A stretch of 64,000 nucleotides of DNA. Origin: Bailinhaonella thermotolerans. Its GTDB lineage: Bacteria > Actinomycetota > Actinomycetes > Streptosporangiales > Streptosporangiaceae. Location: assembly GCF_003594875.1 (NCBI RefSeq), contig NZ_QZEY01000003.1, forward strand, positions 496,001 through 560,000, written 5' to 3'. This document shows positions 37,166 through 45,589 of this stretch, in pieces (position 1 is the first letter of the stretch; each line of letters starts with the position of its first letter). The notes beneath the pieces are model-generated. The model was given only the letters and a program-made list of their open reading frames with translations, ran no database searches and was not told the DNA's origin. Position numbers and translations under genes: made by a program.

Positions 37166-37645
37166 ATGGACTTCACCACCGCCGACCTCGTGGACGCCCA
37201 CGGCGAGTCCCTGGCCTGCTGCGAGACCCAGTTCCGGCAGTACGGCGGACGCCTCCGGTTCGCCGGTCCGGTCACGACGGTGCGGGTCCTTGAGGACAAC
37301 GCGCTGGTGAAGCGGACACTGGCCGGACCCGGCGACGGCGGCGTCCTGGTCGTGGACGGCGGGGCGTCCCTGCGCACCGCGCTGATGGGCGACCTGATCG
37401 CGACCTCCGCGCTGGAGAACGGCTGGTCGGGCGTCGTGATCAACGGCGCGGTCCGCGACGTGGCCGCGCTCGCCACGCTGGACCTGGGCGTCAAGGCGCT
37501 GGGCTCGATCCCGCGCAAGAGCGGCAAGACCGGCGCGGGCGAGGCCGGCGTCCCGGTCACCTTCGGAGCGGTCACCTTCACTCCCGGGGCCTGGCTCTAC
37601 AGCGACGAGGACGGCATCGTCCTCAGCCGCGACCCCCTCCTCTGA
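37166..37645 (+). CDS. rraA: RraA-like / 4-hydroxy-4-methyl-2-oxoglutarate aldolase family protein
   Basis: 159 residues from [23 protein letters not shown] at the start, [40 protein letters not shown] and [14 protein letters not shown] at the end are hallmarks of the family. E. coli RraA inhibits RNase E; other members are divalent-metal HMG/CHA aldolases with the GxxxD(x20)RD motif seen here (GDL...RD). Sequence alone does not decide which. Followed by a 29-bp perfect hairpin. Confidence 0.9.
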   Translation: MDFTTADLVDAHGESLACCETQFRQYGGRLRFAGPVTTVRVLEDNALVKRTLAGPGDGGVLVVDGGASLRTALMGDLIATSALENGWSGVVINGAVRDVAALATLDLGVKALGSIPRKSGKTGAGEAGVPVTFGAVTFTPGAWLYSDEDGIVLSRDPLL

Positions 37646-37661
37646 CCCCCGTCACCCACCT

Positions 37662-37722
37662 CGCCCGGCCGTACGGCTCGCGGCGGCGGGCGCCCCGCCG
37701 CCGCGAGCCGTACGGCCGGGCG
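37662..37722. terminator. 29-bp perfect hairpin built on CCGTACGG
   Basis: Bases 37662-37690 pair with 37694-37722 without a mismatch, leaving a 3-base loop. Each arm carries GGCCGTACGGCTCGCGGC or its complement. It lies between the convergent RraA-like and CysS-like genes and should act as a bidirectional terminator; no U-tract on either side. Confidence 0.75.
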
Positions 37723-37753
37723 CGAGCCGTGCGTTGGCGGCGGGGCGGGACGC

Positions 37754-38449
37754 TCAGCGGCGGCCGACCTCGCGGGTGAGGTCGAGGGCGAAGACCTGGT
37801 CGAGGTAGGCCGCGGCCTCGAACTTGGCCCCCGGGGCGGTCTCGCCGTCGTGTTCCAGGTCGAACAGGACGCGCAGGGCCCGCTCGGTGTCCAGGTCGTC
37901 GTCCAGGGCCTCCAGGGCGGGACGGATGCGCTCGGCCGGGAGGGGCGCGCTCGGGGACTCCGCCCAGCGGGCGACCAGGCCGCGCGTGCGCTCCAGGACG
38001 GACTGGGCCTCCCGCAGCGTGTCCCAGGTCAGCTCGGCGGGCTCCCGGTAGTGGCGGCGGAGCAGGTCCAGGCGGACCGCCAGCGGGTCGAGACCGGCGG
38101 CGACGACCCCGGCGAGCCCGTTGTCCAGGCGCATCCGGCCCGACGCGATCCACACGCTCACCCGCTCGTGCTCGGCGCAGTCCACCTCGCCCACGTGCAC
38201 GTCGATCGCCTCGGGACCCGGCTCCCCGATGTCCTCGGGCGGCCGGATGTTGAGGGTGGACGCCTCCTCCTGCTTCACGCCCTGGCGCTGGACGACCCGC
38301 AGCCGCTGCCGCTCCGCCACCCGCCGCACGATGTCCGCCACCACGTGGGTCCGCAGATCGTCGCCGCAGAGCTGGACCCGCAGCACCGGGCCGCGCACCG
38401 GGAAAACCGGCTCCAGCCGCTTCCCCCGCGCGTCATAAAGCCTCCACAT
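37754..38449 (-). CDS. CysS/MshC-like protein lacking catalytic motifs
   Basis: 231 residues from ATG. The C-terminal half (LDPLAVRLDLLRRHYREPAE, TWDTLREAQSVLERTRGLVA, then LEALDDDLDTERALRVLFDL) matches the helical domain that follows the Rossmann fold in cysteinyl-tRNA synthetase and the mycothiol ligase MshC. The N-terminal half keeps an outline of the nucleotide-binding domain (LTHVVADIVRRV-like, then RPPEDIGEPGPEAIDVHVG). The HIGH and KMSKS signatures and the zinc Cys residues are absent. The protein is half the usual ~400 residues. Likely non-catalytic; role unknown. Confidence 0.75.
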   Translation of the reverse strand: MWRLYDARGKRLEPVFPVRGPVLRVQLCGDDLRTHVVADIVRRVAERQRLRVVQRQGVKQEEASTLNIRPPEDIGEPGPEAIDVHVGEVDCAEHERVSVWIASGRMRLDNGLAGVVAAGLDPLAVRLDLLRRHYREPAELTWDTLREAQSVLERTRGLVARWAESPSAPLPAERIRPALEALDDDLDTERALRVLFDLEHDGETAPGAKFEAAAYLDQVFALDLTREVGRR

Positions 38450-38498
38450 GCCCCGAGCCTAGACCCGCGCGCCCCGCGCGTCCCGGGTGAGATCGGCG

Positions 38499-39296
38499 TC
38501 AGGACACGTTGGTCCAGAAGCGGAAGAGGTTGTCGCCCGCGACGGCGTAGCCGGGGCGGACGCCCAGGAGGTCGAGGAGGCTGTAGATCCCGTTGAAGAA
38601 GGCCTGGTTGACCGGGGGGATCCAGAGGACGGCGATCAGGGCGAGGAAGCCGTACGGGGCGATCTGGGCGGCCTTGGCGGTCCAGCGGGGCGGGAGGTAG
38701 GGGGCGATGATGCCGAAGCCGTCCAGGCCCGGCACCGGGAGGAGGTTGAGGAGGGCCGCGGTGAGCTGGAGGAGGGCCAGGAAGCTGACGCCGAACCAGA
38801 ACGGGCCGTGCCGGCCGGAGATCAGGTTGCCGACGAGGACGGCGAGGCCGACGGCGAAGACCAGGTTGACCAGCGGGCCGGCGGCCGAGATGAGGCTGTG
38901 GCGGAGGCGGCCGGAGATCTTCGAGCGGTCGATGTAGACGGCGCCCCCGGGCAGGCCGATGCCGCCGAGCAGGACGAACACGACCGGGATGACGAAGCTG
39001 AGGGCCGCGTCGCTGTACCGCATGGGGTTGAGGGAGAGGTACCCCTTCTCCGCGACGCTGTGGTCGCCGGCGCGGTAGGCGAGGACGGCGTGGCCGTACT
39101 CGTGCAGGCAGAGCGACACCAGCCAGCCCGTGACGACGAAGAAGAACAGCGCCAGGCGCGTGCTCGGCTCGATGCTCGTGCCGGCCTGCCAGGCGTACCA
39201 TCCGGATCCGGCGAAGGCGGCCAGGATGACCAGGAACGCGGGACTCGGCAGGCGGCTCGCCCGAATCGCGGGCTTCTCGGACGGGAGGGCTGACAT
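38499..39296 (-). CDS. Site-2 protease family (M50) membrane metallopeptidase
   Basis: 265 residues from ATG. Six hydrophobic segments; the zinc motif HEYGHAVLAY lies in the second (LVSLCLHEYGHAVLAYRAGD), and the third-ligand region LLNLLPVPGLDGFGII in the later pair. RSKISGRLRHSLISAAGPLV is typical of this actinobacterial subgroup without a PDZ domain. Cleaves transmembrane substrates; the target is unknown and no anti-sigma factor is adjacent. Confidence 0.92.
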   Translation of the reverse strand: MSALPSEKPAIRASRLPSPAFLVILAAFAGSGWYAWQAGTSIEPSTRLALFFFVVTGWLVSLCLHEYGHAVLAYRAGDHSVAEKGYLSLNPMRYSDAALSFVIPVVFVLLGGIGLPGGAVYIDRSKISGRLRHSLISAAGPLVNLVFAVGLAVLVGNLISGRHGPFWFGVSFLALLQLTAALLNLLPVPGLDGFGIIAPYLPPRWTAKAAQIAPYGFLALIAVLWIPPVNQAFFNGIYSLLDLLGVRPGYAVAGDNLFRFWTNVS

Positions 39297-39410
39297 GCTG
39301 AGACTCTACCTACGGGCGCGGCCCGCGTGTCGTCACCGGGGGCCGAGGGGTGGAGGCAGTACGGTCTTGGACGTGTCGAGAAAGAGAAACTTGTCCGTTT
39401 GGGTCCGGGT

Positions 39411-40133
39411 ATGAGCGCTGTGGAATCCGGCGTACAGCTCGCACTCGACACCGAGCTGGGCGCCCTGGCGATGGACGCGCGCGTGTGCGTCCCCCTGCGG
39501 CGGGCCCATGAGCTGGCCGTCTGGGTCGGGGAGGGCCGCGACCTCACCCCGTCGGGCGTGCTGGCCGTCTCCGCCGCCGCCGACGCCATCCAGACCCTGG
39601 GCTACCGCCCGCCGGTCGCCGAGCCCGACCTGGACCTGCGGCAGGAGACCCTGTTCGCCGCCCCCGTGGACGACGGCCGCGACCTCGCCCGCCGCTGCCC
39701 CGAGCTCATGCGCGCCTGGTCCCTCGCCCTCGCGGTCGGGTTCCTGCGCCGCGACGGCCGCCGCGTGCTCCCCGGCAGGCAGCTCGCCGCCTGGCCCGAC
39801 GGCGACGACGCCCAGGCCGTGGCCGTGTGGCGGGCGGCCTACGACGCCCTCACCTCCCTGCGCCTGGAGACCGGCGAGATCACGGTCGAGTTCGCGCACG
39901 CCCTGCCCGCCGTGCCCGCGCTCCTCGCCGCCGACGACCCCACGCCCCTGTCGCGCCTCCGCGAGGGGCTCGCCTACCAGCTCGCCAACGTCTGCGACGA
40001 CGACGGCCGCTGGCGCCGCTACGGCGAGGCGGTGGGCACGGCGGTGGCCCGCCTGGCCGAGTTCGGCGCGGTGACGGTGGAAGGCGCCACCGTCCACCTC
40101 ACCCCCCTGGGCCGCCGCGCCACCGCGTCCTGA
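39411..40133 (+). CDS. Conserved hypothetical, helical protein
   Basis: 240 residues from ATG. Contains VCVPLRRAHELAVWVGEGRD, LTPSGVLAVSAAADAIQTLG, LMRAWSLALAVGFLRRDGRR and a C-terminal part ending FGAVTVEGATVHLTPLGRRA. The last segment looks like a winged-helix beta-hairpin (…GAVT...LTPLG…), and the N-terminal LTPSG... LLRRDG pattern is also wing-like, so DNA or protein binding is possible (inference). No catalytic motif. Divergent from the site-2 protease. Confidence 0.8.
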   Translation: MSAVESGVQLALDTELGALAMDARVCVPLRRAHELAVWVGEGRDLTPSGVLAVSAAADAIQTLGYRPPVAEPDLDLRQETLFAAPVDDGRDLARRCPELMRAWSLALAVGFLRRDGRRVLPGRQLAAWPDGDDAQAVAVWRAAYDALTSLRLETGEITVEFAHALPAVPALLAADDPTPLSRLREGLAYQLANVCDDDGRWRRYGEAVGTAVARLAEFGAVTVEGATVHLTPLGRRATAS

Positions 40134-40187
40134 CCGCCCCGGCCGTACGGCTCGCGCGCGGCTCCGGGCGGGCCGTGCTGACGGGGG

Positions 40188-42668
40188 TCAGTCGTCGGAT
40201 TCGAGGTAGGAGAGGATGTCGCGGTCGCCGCGCTCGCGGAGGCGGGTCAGGACGGCGTCGCGGTCCGGGGGGCCGGGCAGGTCGATGCGGTCGGCGAGGA
40301 TCGCGATCGCCTGGGCCTCCGTCGACACCTGGGCGGGGTGACCGGCGAGGCGGACGGCTTCGCCGGCGCTGGTCCGCGTCTCGTCGGACTGCGCGACGTG
40401 ACGGGTCTCCAGGACGCCTTCCTCGGTGATGGACAGGAAGAGGTGGTCGCCCTCCTGCGCGCCGTACTCGTGCAAAAGGGTCTGGAGGCTGCCGATCACC
40501 GGCTGGTTCCGCCAGGTCAGGACGATGTCCCCGACCATCGACGGGACGACCTTGCGGCGGCCGGGGGCCAGGCCCAGGTAGGCGGCGAAGCCCGTGGGGA
40601 GGGCGTGCCCGGAGCCGCGCAGGTGCTCGCCGCTCACGTCGAGGCGGTGCCACCAGCGGCCGTCGGGCTCCTTGAAGCAGCGGCGGGTCAGCGACACGTC
40701 CTTGAAGGGTTTGTACGGCGTGCCGCCGTTCGGCCCGTCGTGCGTCGCCGCCGGGGCCCCGCCGGGAGCGCCCGGGGCGCCGGGACCACCCGGGGCGCCG
40801 GGACCACCCGGGGCGCCGGGACCACCCGGGGCGCCGGAAGCCCCGGAGCCGCCCGAGGCGCCAGGACCGCCGGGACCGCCAGGACCGCCTGGAGCGCCCT
40901 GGCCGCCGGGGAAGGCCGGGGGCCGCGGACCGGCCTGGCCCTGCGCGCCGGGGGCCGCCGGAGCGGGCGCCTCGGAGACCATCGGGCGGGGACCGGTGCC
41001 GCCGAAGCCCGCGGGGCCGGGACCCGCCGGATCGGGGAAGGCGGGTCGCGGCCCGGTCCCGCCGGAGCCGCCGCCCGCCGGGCCCGCCCCGGAACCGGGC
41101 GCGCCCGCGTCGGCCGTACCGGCGGGGCCGGCCGGGCCGGGGTCGGCGGAGCCGGGCGAGCCGGGCGAGTCGGCGGCGGGCGGGGACCACTCGCCGGACG
41201 AGCTCGCCGGGGAACCGCCGCCGGGGAGCGGCTGGGAGCCGGTGCTGAGGTGCGCGACGTGACCGGCGATGATGCGCAGGCTGGGGACGCTCTCCAGCCA
41301 CTGCTTGGCGACCTCGGCGTGGATGCCGAGCGACTGCACCAGTTCCAGGGCCTGCGGCAGCATCGGCAGGATGTCGGAGTCGGCGATCAGGCGGCGCGTC
41401 TGGTCGCGCAGGTCGGCGATGTCGCCCGCGACGAGCCAGCCCTCCTGGAGGCGGTACCCCGGGATGTTCTTGGCGACGAACCGCCACGCGGGCACGCCGA
41501 GCGAGTTGAGCTGGTTCCCGTGCCAGGGGGCGAGCTCGGTGAGCCGGGCCACCGGGGAGGCGGTGCCGAGCATCTCCGGCAGCGCGGCCAGGTGCCGGGC
41601 CACCGGTTCGGCCTGCGGACCGCGCAGCCAGTGGCGCACGCGCTCGTCGAGCTCGGCCTCCACCCGGGAGATCACGTCGGGGGAGACGGCGAACAGCTTG
41701 GCCAGTTCCTCGGCGGGCGTCGGCTCCTCGCCGAACAGCCGGTTCTGCGCGACCGCCCACCGCATGTCGTCGAGATTCGCGAACGCCTGGTCGATCAGCG
41801 TGTCGAGCTCCCCGTCGCCCACGTGCACGGCCTCGAACTCCACGACCGAGGAGGGCGCGGGCGGCGGGGAGTAGGCGCCCGGCTGCCCGGACGGCGCCCG
41901 CTCCGGGGCGGGCGGCGCGGCGGGCGGTCCCGCCGGGGGGACCACCGGGCCCGGCGGCGCCGGCGGCACCGGGGGAGTGCCCGGCGGAGCCGCTGGCTGC
42001 TGGCCGTACGGCGGCGCGTACGGCGGCTGCTGGCCGTACGGCGGGGCCTGCGAGACGACGGGAGGCCGGGGGGCGATCGGCTGCGGCGGCGCGATCGGGG
42101 CGGGCCCGGGCGGCGGCAGCGGCGTGCCGGTCGCGGCGGCCAGCCGGTTCAGCGCCGCGCGGACCTCGTCGGGGGCGGAGCCCGGCAGCCACGCGGCCAG
42201 GACGCGCACGTGCTCGGCCAGGTCCATCGGAGCGGGGTGACGCGGGGGAGGGGAGGCCGGGAGCTTCCCGATCACCTCAAGGAAGATCGCGTAGAGCGCC
42301 GAAGGGAGGTGCTGCGGGCCCACGCCGGGCTGGTCGCGCACCTCGTTGGGGCTCATCGCCAGCAGCCCGGCCCATGACCCGGCCCGATGCAGCACCGAGC
42401 GCGCGGCGTTCGGCCACGCGGCGGTGTCCGGCTCCACGACGTGCAGCGGGGGCAGGATGTCACCGAGAGACGCCGCGCCCCACTGGGCCAGCGCCAGGTC
42501 GGTGACCATGGCGCAGGTGCGGTCGGCTCCCAGCGTGAAGAGCACGTGACCGAGCGGGAGCGTGCGCCACCAGGACGCGGGAAGCCGCGGATCCTCGATG
42601 ACGGTGGCGAGCTGTGCCGGGTCGCTCCATCGCAGCGGTGGCACGAGATCGCTGAGGCAGAAGTTCAT
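40188..42668 (-). CDS. Large protein with sigma-4-like helix-turn-helix and collagen-like linker
   Basis: 826 residues from ATG 42668 after GGAG. N-terminal globular part (MNFCLSDLVPPLRWSDPAQL, WWRTLPLGHVLFTLGADRTC), a Pro/Gln linker (PYGQQPPYAPPYGQQP), and a central domain DDMRWAVAQNRLFGEEPTPA, EELAKLFAVSPDVISRVEAE that reads like sigma-factor region 4. Then a Gly-x-y stretch (GAPGGPGAPGGPGAPGGPG) and a C-terminal domain (RRCFKEPDGRWWHRLDVSGE, GDIVLTWRNQPVIGSLQTLL). No signal peptide, so cytoplasmic. Possibly a transcription-associated DNA-binding protein; unrecognised otherwise. Confidence 0.82.
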   Translation of the reverse strand: MNFCLSDLVPPLRWSDPAQLATVIEDPRLPASWWRTLPLGHVLFTLGADRTCAMVTDLALAQWGAASLGDILPPLHVVEPDTAAWPNAARSVLHRAGSWAGLLAMSPNEVRDQPGVGPQHLPSALYAIFLEVIGKLPASPPPRHPAPMDLAEHVRVLAAWLPGSAPDEVRAALNRLAAATGTPLPPPGPAPIAPPQPIAPRPPVVSQAPPYGQQPPYAPPYGQQPAAPPGTPPVPPAPPGPVVPPAGPPAAPPAPERAPSGQPGAYSPPPAPSSVVEFEAVHVGDGELDTLIDQAFANLDDMRWAVAQNRLFGEEPTPAEELAKLFAVSPDVISRVEAELDERVRHWLRGPQAEPVARHLAALPEMLGTASPVARLTELAPWHGNQLNSLGVPAWRFVAKNIPGYRLQEGWLVAGDIADLRDQTRRLIADSDILPMLPQALELVQSLGIHAEVAKQWLESVPSLRIIAGHVAHLSTGSQPLPGGGSPASSSGEWSPPAADSPGSPGSADPGPAGPAGTADAGAPGSGAGPAGGGSGGTGPRPAFPDPAGPGPAGFGGTGPRPMVSEAPAPAAPGAQGQAGPRPPAFPGGQGAPGGPGGPGGPGASGGSGASGAPGGPGAPGGPGAPGGPGAPGAPGGAPAATHDGPNGGTPYKPFKDVSLTRRCFKEPDGRWWHRLDVSGEHLRGSGHALPTGFAAYLGLAPGRRKVVPSMVGDIVLTWRNQPVIGSLQTLLHEYGAQEGDHLFLSITEEGVLETRHVAQSDETRTSAGEAVRLAGHPAQVSTEAQAIAILADRIDLPGPPDRDAVLTRLRERGDRDILSYLESDD
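40760..40900 (-). repeat. Collagen-like Gly-x-Pro repeat in the sigma-4-like gene
   Basis: Near-identical 18-bp units (CCGGGACCACCCGGGGCG) tandemly repeated at 40775-40830 and diverging to 40900, encoding GAPGGP triplets. Confidence 0.75.
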
Positions 42669-42792
42669 CGCGCGCTCCGGGTGTGCGTCCTCGTCGGCGT
42701 CCCTAGACGTGACCTTAACCAAGCGGAAGCCTCCCAATTACCCCCCTGCTCCGCAAATCATGGCGGGGTCATGAGCGGGTGACGGGAGTTTG

Positions 42793-42804
42793 TAGCCTCG
42801 GCGG
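42793..42804 (+). promoter_or_regulatory. Putative leaderless promoter of the kinase gene
   Basis: TAGCCT at 42793-42798, six bases, then ATG 42805; no ribosome binding site. Confidence 0.4.
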
Positions 42805-44676
42805 ATGAACCGCGCACGGGTGACGGATGTGGCGATGTGGGCCGTTCTCGGGACGCCCGTGTGCCTCGCGGGCCTCACCTCGCTCCCGGGCCGCTACCCC
42901 TGGCCCGAGGTGGCGCTCTGGCTGGCCGCGCTCGCCGCCGCGCTGCTCCTGCGCCGGTCCCGGCCGGTGACCGCGCTGCTCGCCGGCGCGCTGTCCTGGG
43001 AGGCGGCGCTCGTGCTCCATGGCCCGGAGTCCTGGCTGGGAATCCTGCCGCTGCTCCCGGCCCTGCCCGTGCTCGCCTACCTGGCCGGGGTCCGTACGGC
43101 GGACGCCCGGCGCGCGCTGCCCGCCCTGGCGGCGTCCGTGGTCCCGGGGGCGGTCGCGGGGCACGCGGTGGTGTCGGCCGCCGGGATCCTGCTGGGCTGC
43201 CTGGTGCCGTGGCTGGCCGGGCAGTACCGCCGCCAGCGCGCCGAGCTCGTCCGCGCCGGATGGGAGCGCGCCGAGCGCCTCGAACGGGAGCAGCGCGCCG
43301 CCGCCGAGCGCGCCCGGCTGCGGGAGCGCGCCCGCATCGCCTCCGACATGCACGATCTGCTCGGCCACGAGCTCAGCCTGATCGCCCTGCGCGCCGGGGC
43401 CCTGGAGGTCGCCCCCGGCCTGGCCGAGCCGCACCGCGAGTCCGCCGCCCAGCTCAGGGAGGCCGTCACCGAGGCCGCCGAACGCCTCCGCGAGGTCGTC
43501 CGCATGCTCCGCGCCGACCCCCACCCCCTTCCGCCCGGCACCGGGCCGGGTGCGGGGACGGCCGCCGGGCCGGGCGCGGAGACGGCCGCCGGGCCGGGCG
43601 TGGGGATGGCCGGGCCTGGCGTGGAGACGGTCGGCGGGCTGGTCCGGCGGGCCCGGGACTCCGGCCTCCGCGTCCACCTGACGGGCGAGGACCCCGCGCT
43701 CCCGCCCATGTCCGCCCGCGCCCTCCACCGCGTGGTGCAGGAGTCCCTCACCAACGCCGCCCGCCACGCCCCCGGCGCCGAGGTCACCGTCCAGATCACG
43801 GAGACTCCCGCGGAGGCCCTGGTCACGATCACCAACCCCCTCACCCGTCCGCCCTCGCGCGACGGCGACGGGACCGGCCTGCTCAGCCTGGAGGAGCGCG
43901 TCCGCCTCTGCGGCGGCGACCTCTCCGTCCGCCGGGGCCCGGGCGCGTTCGAGGTCCGCGCCAGGCTCCCGCGCTCCCTCCCCGGCGGCCCCCCGCCCGC
44001 CCCGCCCGCCGTACGGCCCGGGGCCGGCGTCCCCGGCGGCGTACGGCGTGCCGCCCTCGCCCCGGTGGACGCGGCCTCCGCTCCGGTGGACGCGGCCTCC
44101 GCTCCGGCGGCTGCCGAGGCGGCCGGCCCGGCGTGGCCCGCGGGCGACGCGGCGGTGCTCCAGGGGTCCGGCGCGGCGCGGCGATCGGCGTCCGGGGCCG
44201 GGCACCCGGCGCGCCCGGGCGGAGACCGCGCCGGCGAGCCCGGCGCGAGCCGTGCCGAGGAGCCCGGCGCGGGCCGTACGGAGGTCGCGCGGGGGCTGGC
44301 GGAGGCGCGGGGGCGGGTTCGGCGGGCCCGGCGGTGGGCGGTGCTCGGGGCGGCCGGGTCGGTGGCGGGGCTGGCGGCCGTGGTGCTGGGGTTCACGGCG
44401 TACGACAGGATGACGTCGGCGCTGGAGCCGGGGGACTTCGCCCGGTTGCACGTGGGGCAGGCCCGGGAGGCGGCGGATCGGGTGCTCCCCGCGCGGACGT
44501 GGGTCGACCGGGCCTTCGGGGAGGAGCCGCCGATCCCGGCGGGGGCCGAGTGCCGGTACTACGGGACGAGCCGGAACCCGCTGGACGGGCGGCTCGGGCT
44601 GTACCGCGTGTGCTTCGCGGGGGACCGGGTGGCCGACGCGCGGCGGCTGCCGCCTCCTCCTCCGAACGGCCGATGA
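42805..44676 (+). CDS. Histidine kinase with extra C-terminal membrane segment and sensor-like domain
   Basis: 623 residues from ATG. Membrane segments fill residues ~8-145. HisKA_3 phospho-acceptor His is in ERARIASDMHDLLGHELSLI, and ATP-binding motifs are in RVVQESLTNAARHAPGAEV and GDGTGLLSLEERVRLCGGDL. Unusually the protein continues for ~230 residues beyond: an Ala/Pro-rich linker, a membrane helix (AVLGAAGSVAGLAAVVLGFT), and a compact end domain (DFARLHVGQAREAADRVLPA, ECRYYGTSRNPLDGRLGLYR). The end domain resembles BamE/SmpA-like folds (inference) and would lie outside the cell. Overlaps its response regulator as ATGA. Confidence 0.9.
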   Translation: MNRARVTDVAMWAVLGTPVCLAGLTSLPGRYPWPEVALWLAALAAALLLRRSRPVTALLAGALSWEAALVLHGPESWLGILPLLPALPVLAYLAGVRTADARRALPALAASVVPGAVAGHAVVSAAGILLGCLVPWLAGQYRRQRAELVRAGWERAERLEREQRAAAERARLRERARIASDMHDLLGHELSLIALRAGALEVAPGLAEPHRESAAQLREAVTEAAERLREVVRMLRADPHPLPPGTGPGAGTAAGPGAETAAGPGVGMAGPGVETVGGLVRRARDSGLRVHLTGEDPALPPMSARALHRVVQESLTNAARHAPGAEVTVQITETPAEALVTITNPLTRPPSRDGDGTGLLSLEERVRLCGGDLSVRRGPGAFEVRARLPRSLPGGPPPAPPAVRPGAGVPGGVRRAALAPVDAASAPVDAASAPAAAEAAGPAWPAGDAAVLQGSGAARRSASGAGHPARPGGDRAGEPGASRAEEPGAGRTEVARGLAEARGRVRRARRWAVLGAAGSVAGLAAVVLGFTAYDRMTSALEPGDFARLHVGQAREAADRVLPARTWVDRAFGEEPPIPAGAECRYYGTSRNPLDGRLGLYRVCFAGDRVADARRLPPPPPNGR

Positions 44677-45392
44677 CCGCCGGCCCGGCGATGCGAGAGG
44701 GTGAGTCCCGGACGGAAAGGGGGGACGCGACGTTGGTCCGGGTGGTGCTGGCGGACGACGAGGCCGTGATCAGGGCCGGGGTCCGGGCGATCCTGGCGGC
44801 GGACCCGGGGATCGAGGTGGTGGCCGAGGCCGGGGACGGCCGTGCGCTGGTCGAGCTCGTGCGCGCCCACCGGCCCGACGTCGCGCTCGTGGACATCCGC
44901 ATGCCGGTGCTGGACGGGCTGGCGGCGGCCGAGGAGTCGCGCCGCGCCGCGCCCGAGACGGCGATCCTGGTCATGACCACGTTCGGCGAGGACGAGTACA
45001 TCGCCAGGGCGCTCGGCTCCGGCGCGGCGGGCTTCCTCCTCAAGACCGGCGACCCGCGCGAGTTCCTGATCGGCGTGCGCGCGGTCGCCGAGGGCGCTGC
45101 CTACCTGTCCCCGAGGGTCGCCGCCCGGCTGATCCGGTCGCTCGGCCCGGCCGGCCTGGTCCGCACGGCCGAGGCCCGCGAACGCGTCGCCAGGCTCAGC
45201 CCCCGGGAGCGCGACGTCCTGTCCCTGCTCGGCGCGGGCCTGACCAACGCCGAGATCGCGGCCCGCCTGCACCTGGCCGAGGGCAGCGTCAAGACGTACG
45301 TGAGCACCCTTCTCACCCGGCTCGGGCTGCGCAACCGGGTCGAGGCCGCCCTCCTGGCCAGGGAGGCACACCTCACCCCGCCCGTCTCCTGA
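44673..45392 (+). CDS. NarL/LuxR-type response regulator
   Basis: 239 residues from ATG 44673. Receiver: VVLADDEAVIRAGV, phospho-acceptor in DVALVDIRMPVLDG, Lys in GFLLKTGDP. Output helix-turn-helix: LSPRERDVLSLLGAGLTNAE with IAARLHLAEGSVKTYVSTLL. The first ~20 residues are polar and may not all be translated, since an internal ATG (44691) and GTG are available. Partner of the overlapping kinase. Confidence 0.94.
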   Translation: MTAGPAMREGESRTERGDATLVRVVLADDEAVIRAGVRAILAADPGIEVVAEAGDGRALVELVRAHRPDVALVDIRMPVLDGLAAAEESRRAAPETAILVMTTFGEDEYIARALGSGAAGFLLKTGDPREFLIGVRAVAEGAAYLSPRVAARLIRSLGPAGLVRTAEARERVARLSPRERDVLSLLGAGLTNAEIAARLHLAEGSVKTYVSTLLTRLGLRNRVEAALLAREAHLTPPVS

Positions 45393-45589
45393 CCGTCAGC
45401 GGGTGAGATCGCCCGTCCGGTCTCGCCGGCGGATAGGGCGCCCCTTCCGGGGATAAACGTTTCGCAAGGGCAGCGCATGCGGCGAAAGCGCGCCTTGAAA
45501 CCCGGGAACCTCACGGGGCAGTTTGGCGGAAGCCGTACCGAACGTTTTTCCGCCTCTGAGCAGGTACGACGGACAGGAGGGCACGCGCG

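Noticed and set aside
37166-37645. Firm assignment of the RraA-like gene to RNase E inhibition
   Set aside because: The family also includes aldolases with the same motifs; context gives no decision, so both are listed.
45393-45589. Riboswitch upstream of the solute-binding protein
   Set aside because: CTCTGAGCAGG superficially resembles part of the TPP element, but the other conserved TPP or cobalamin blocks are not there.
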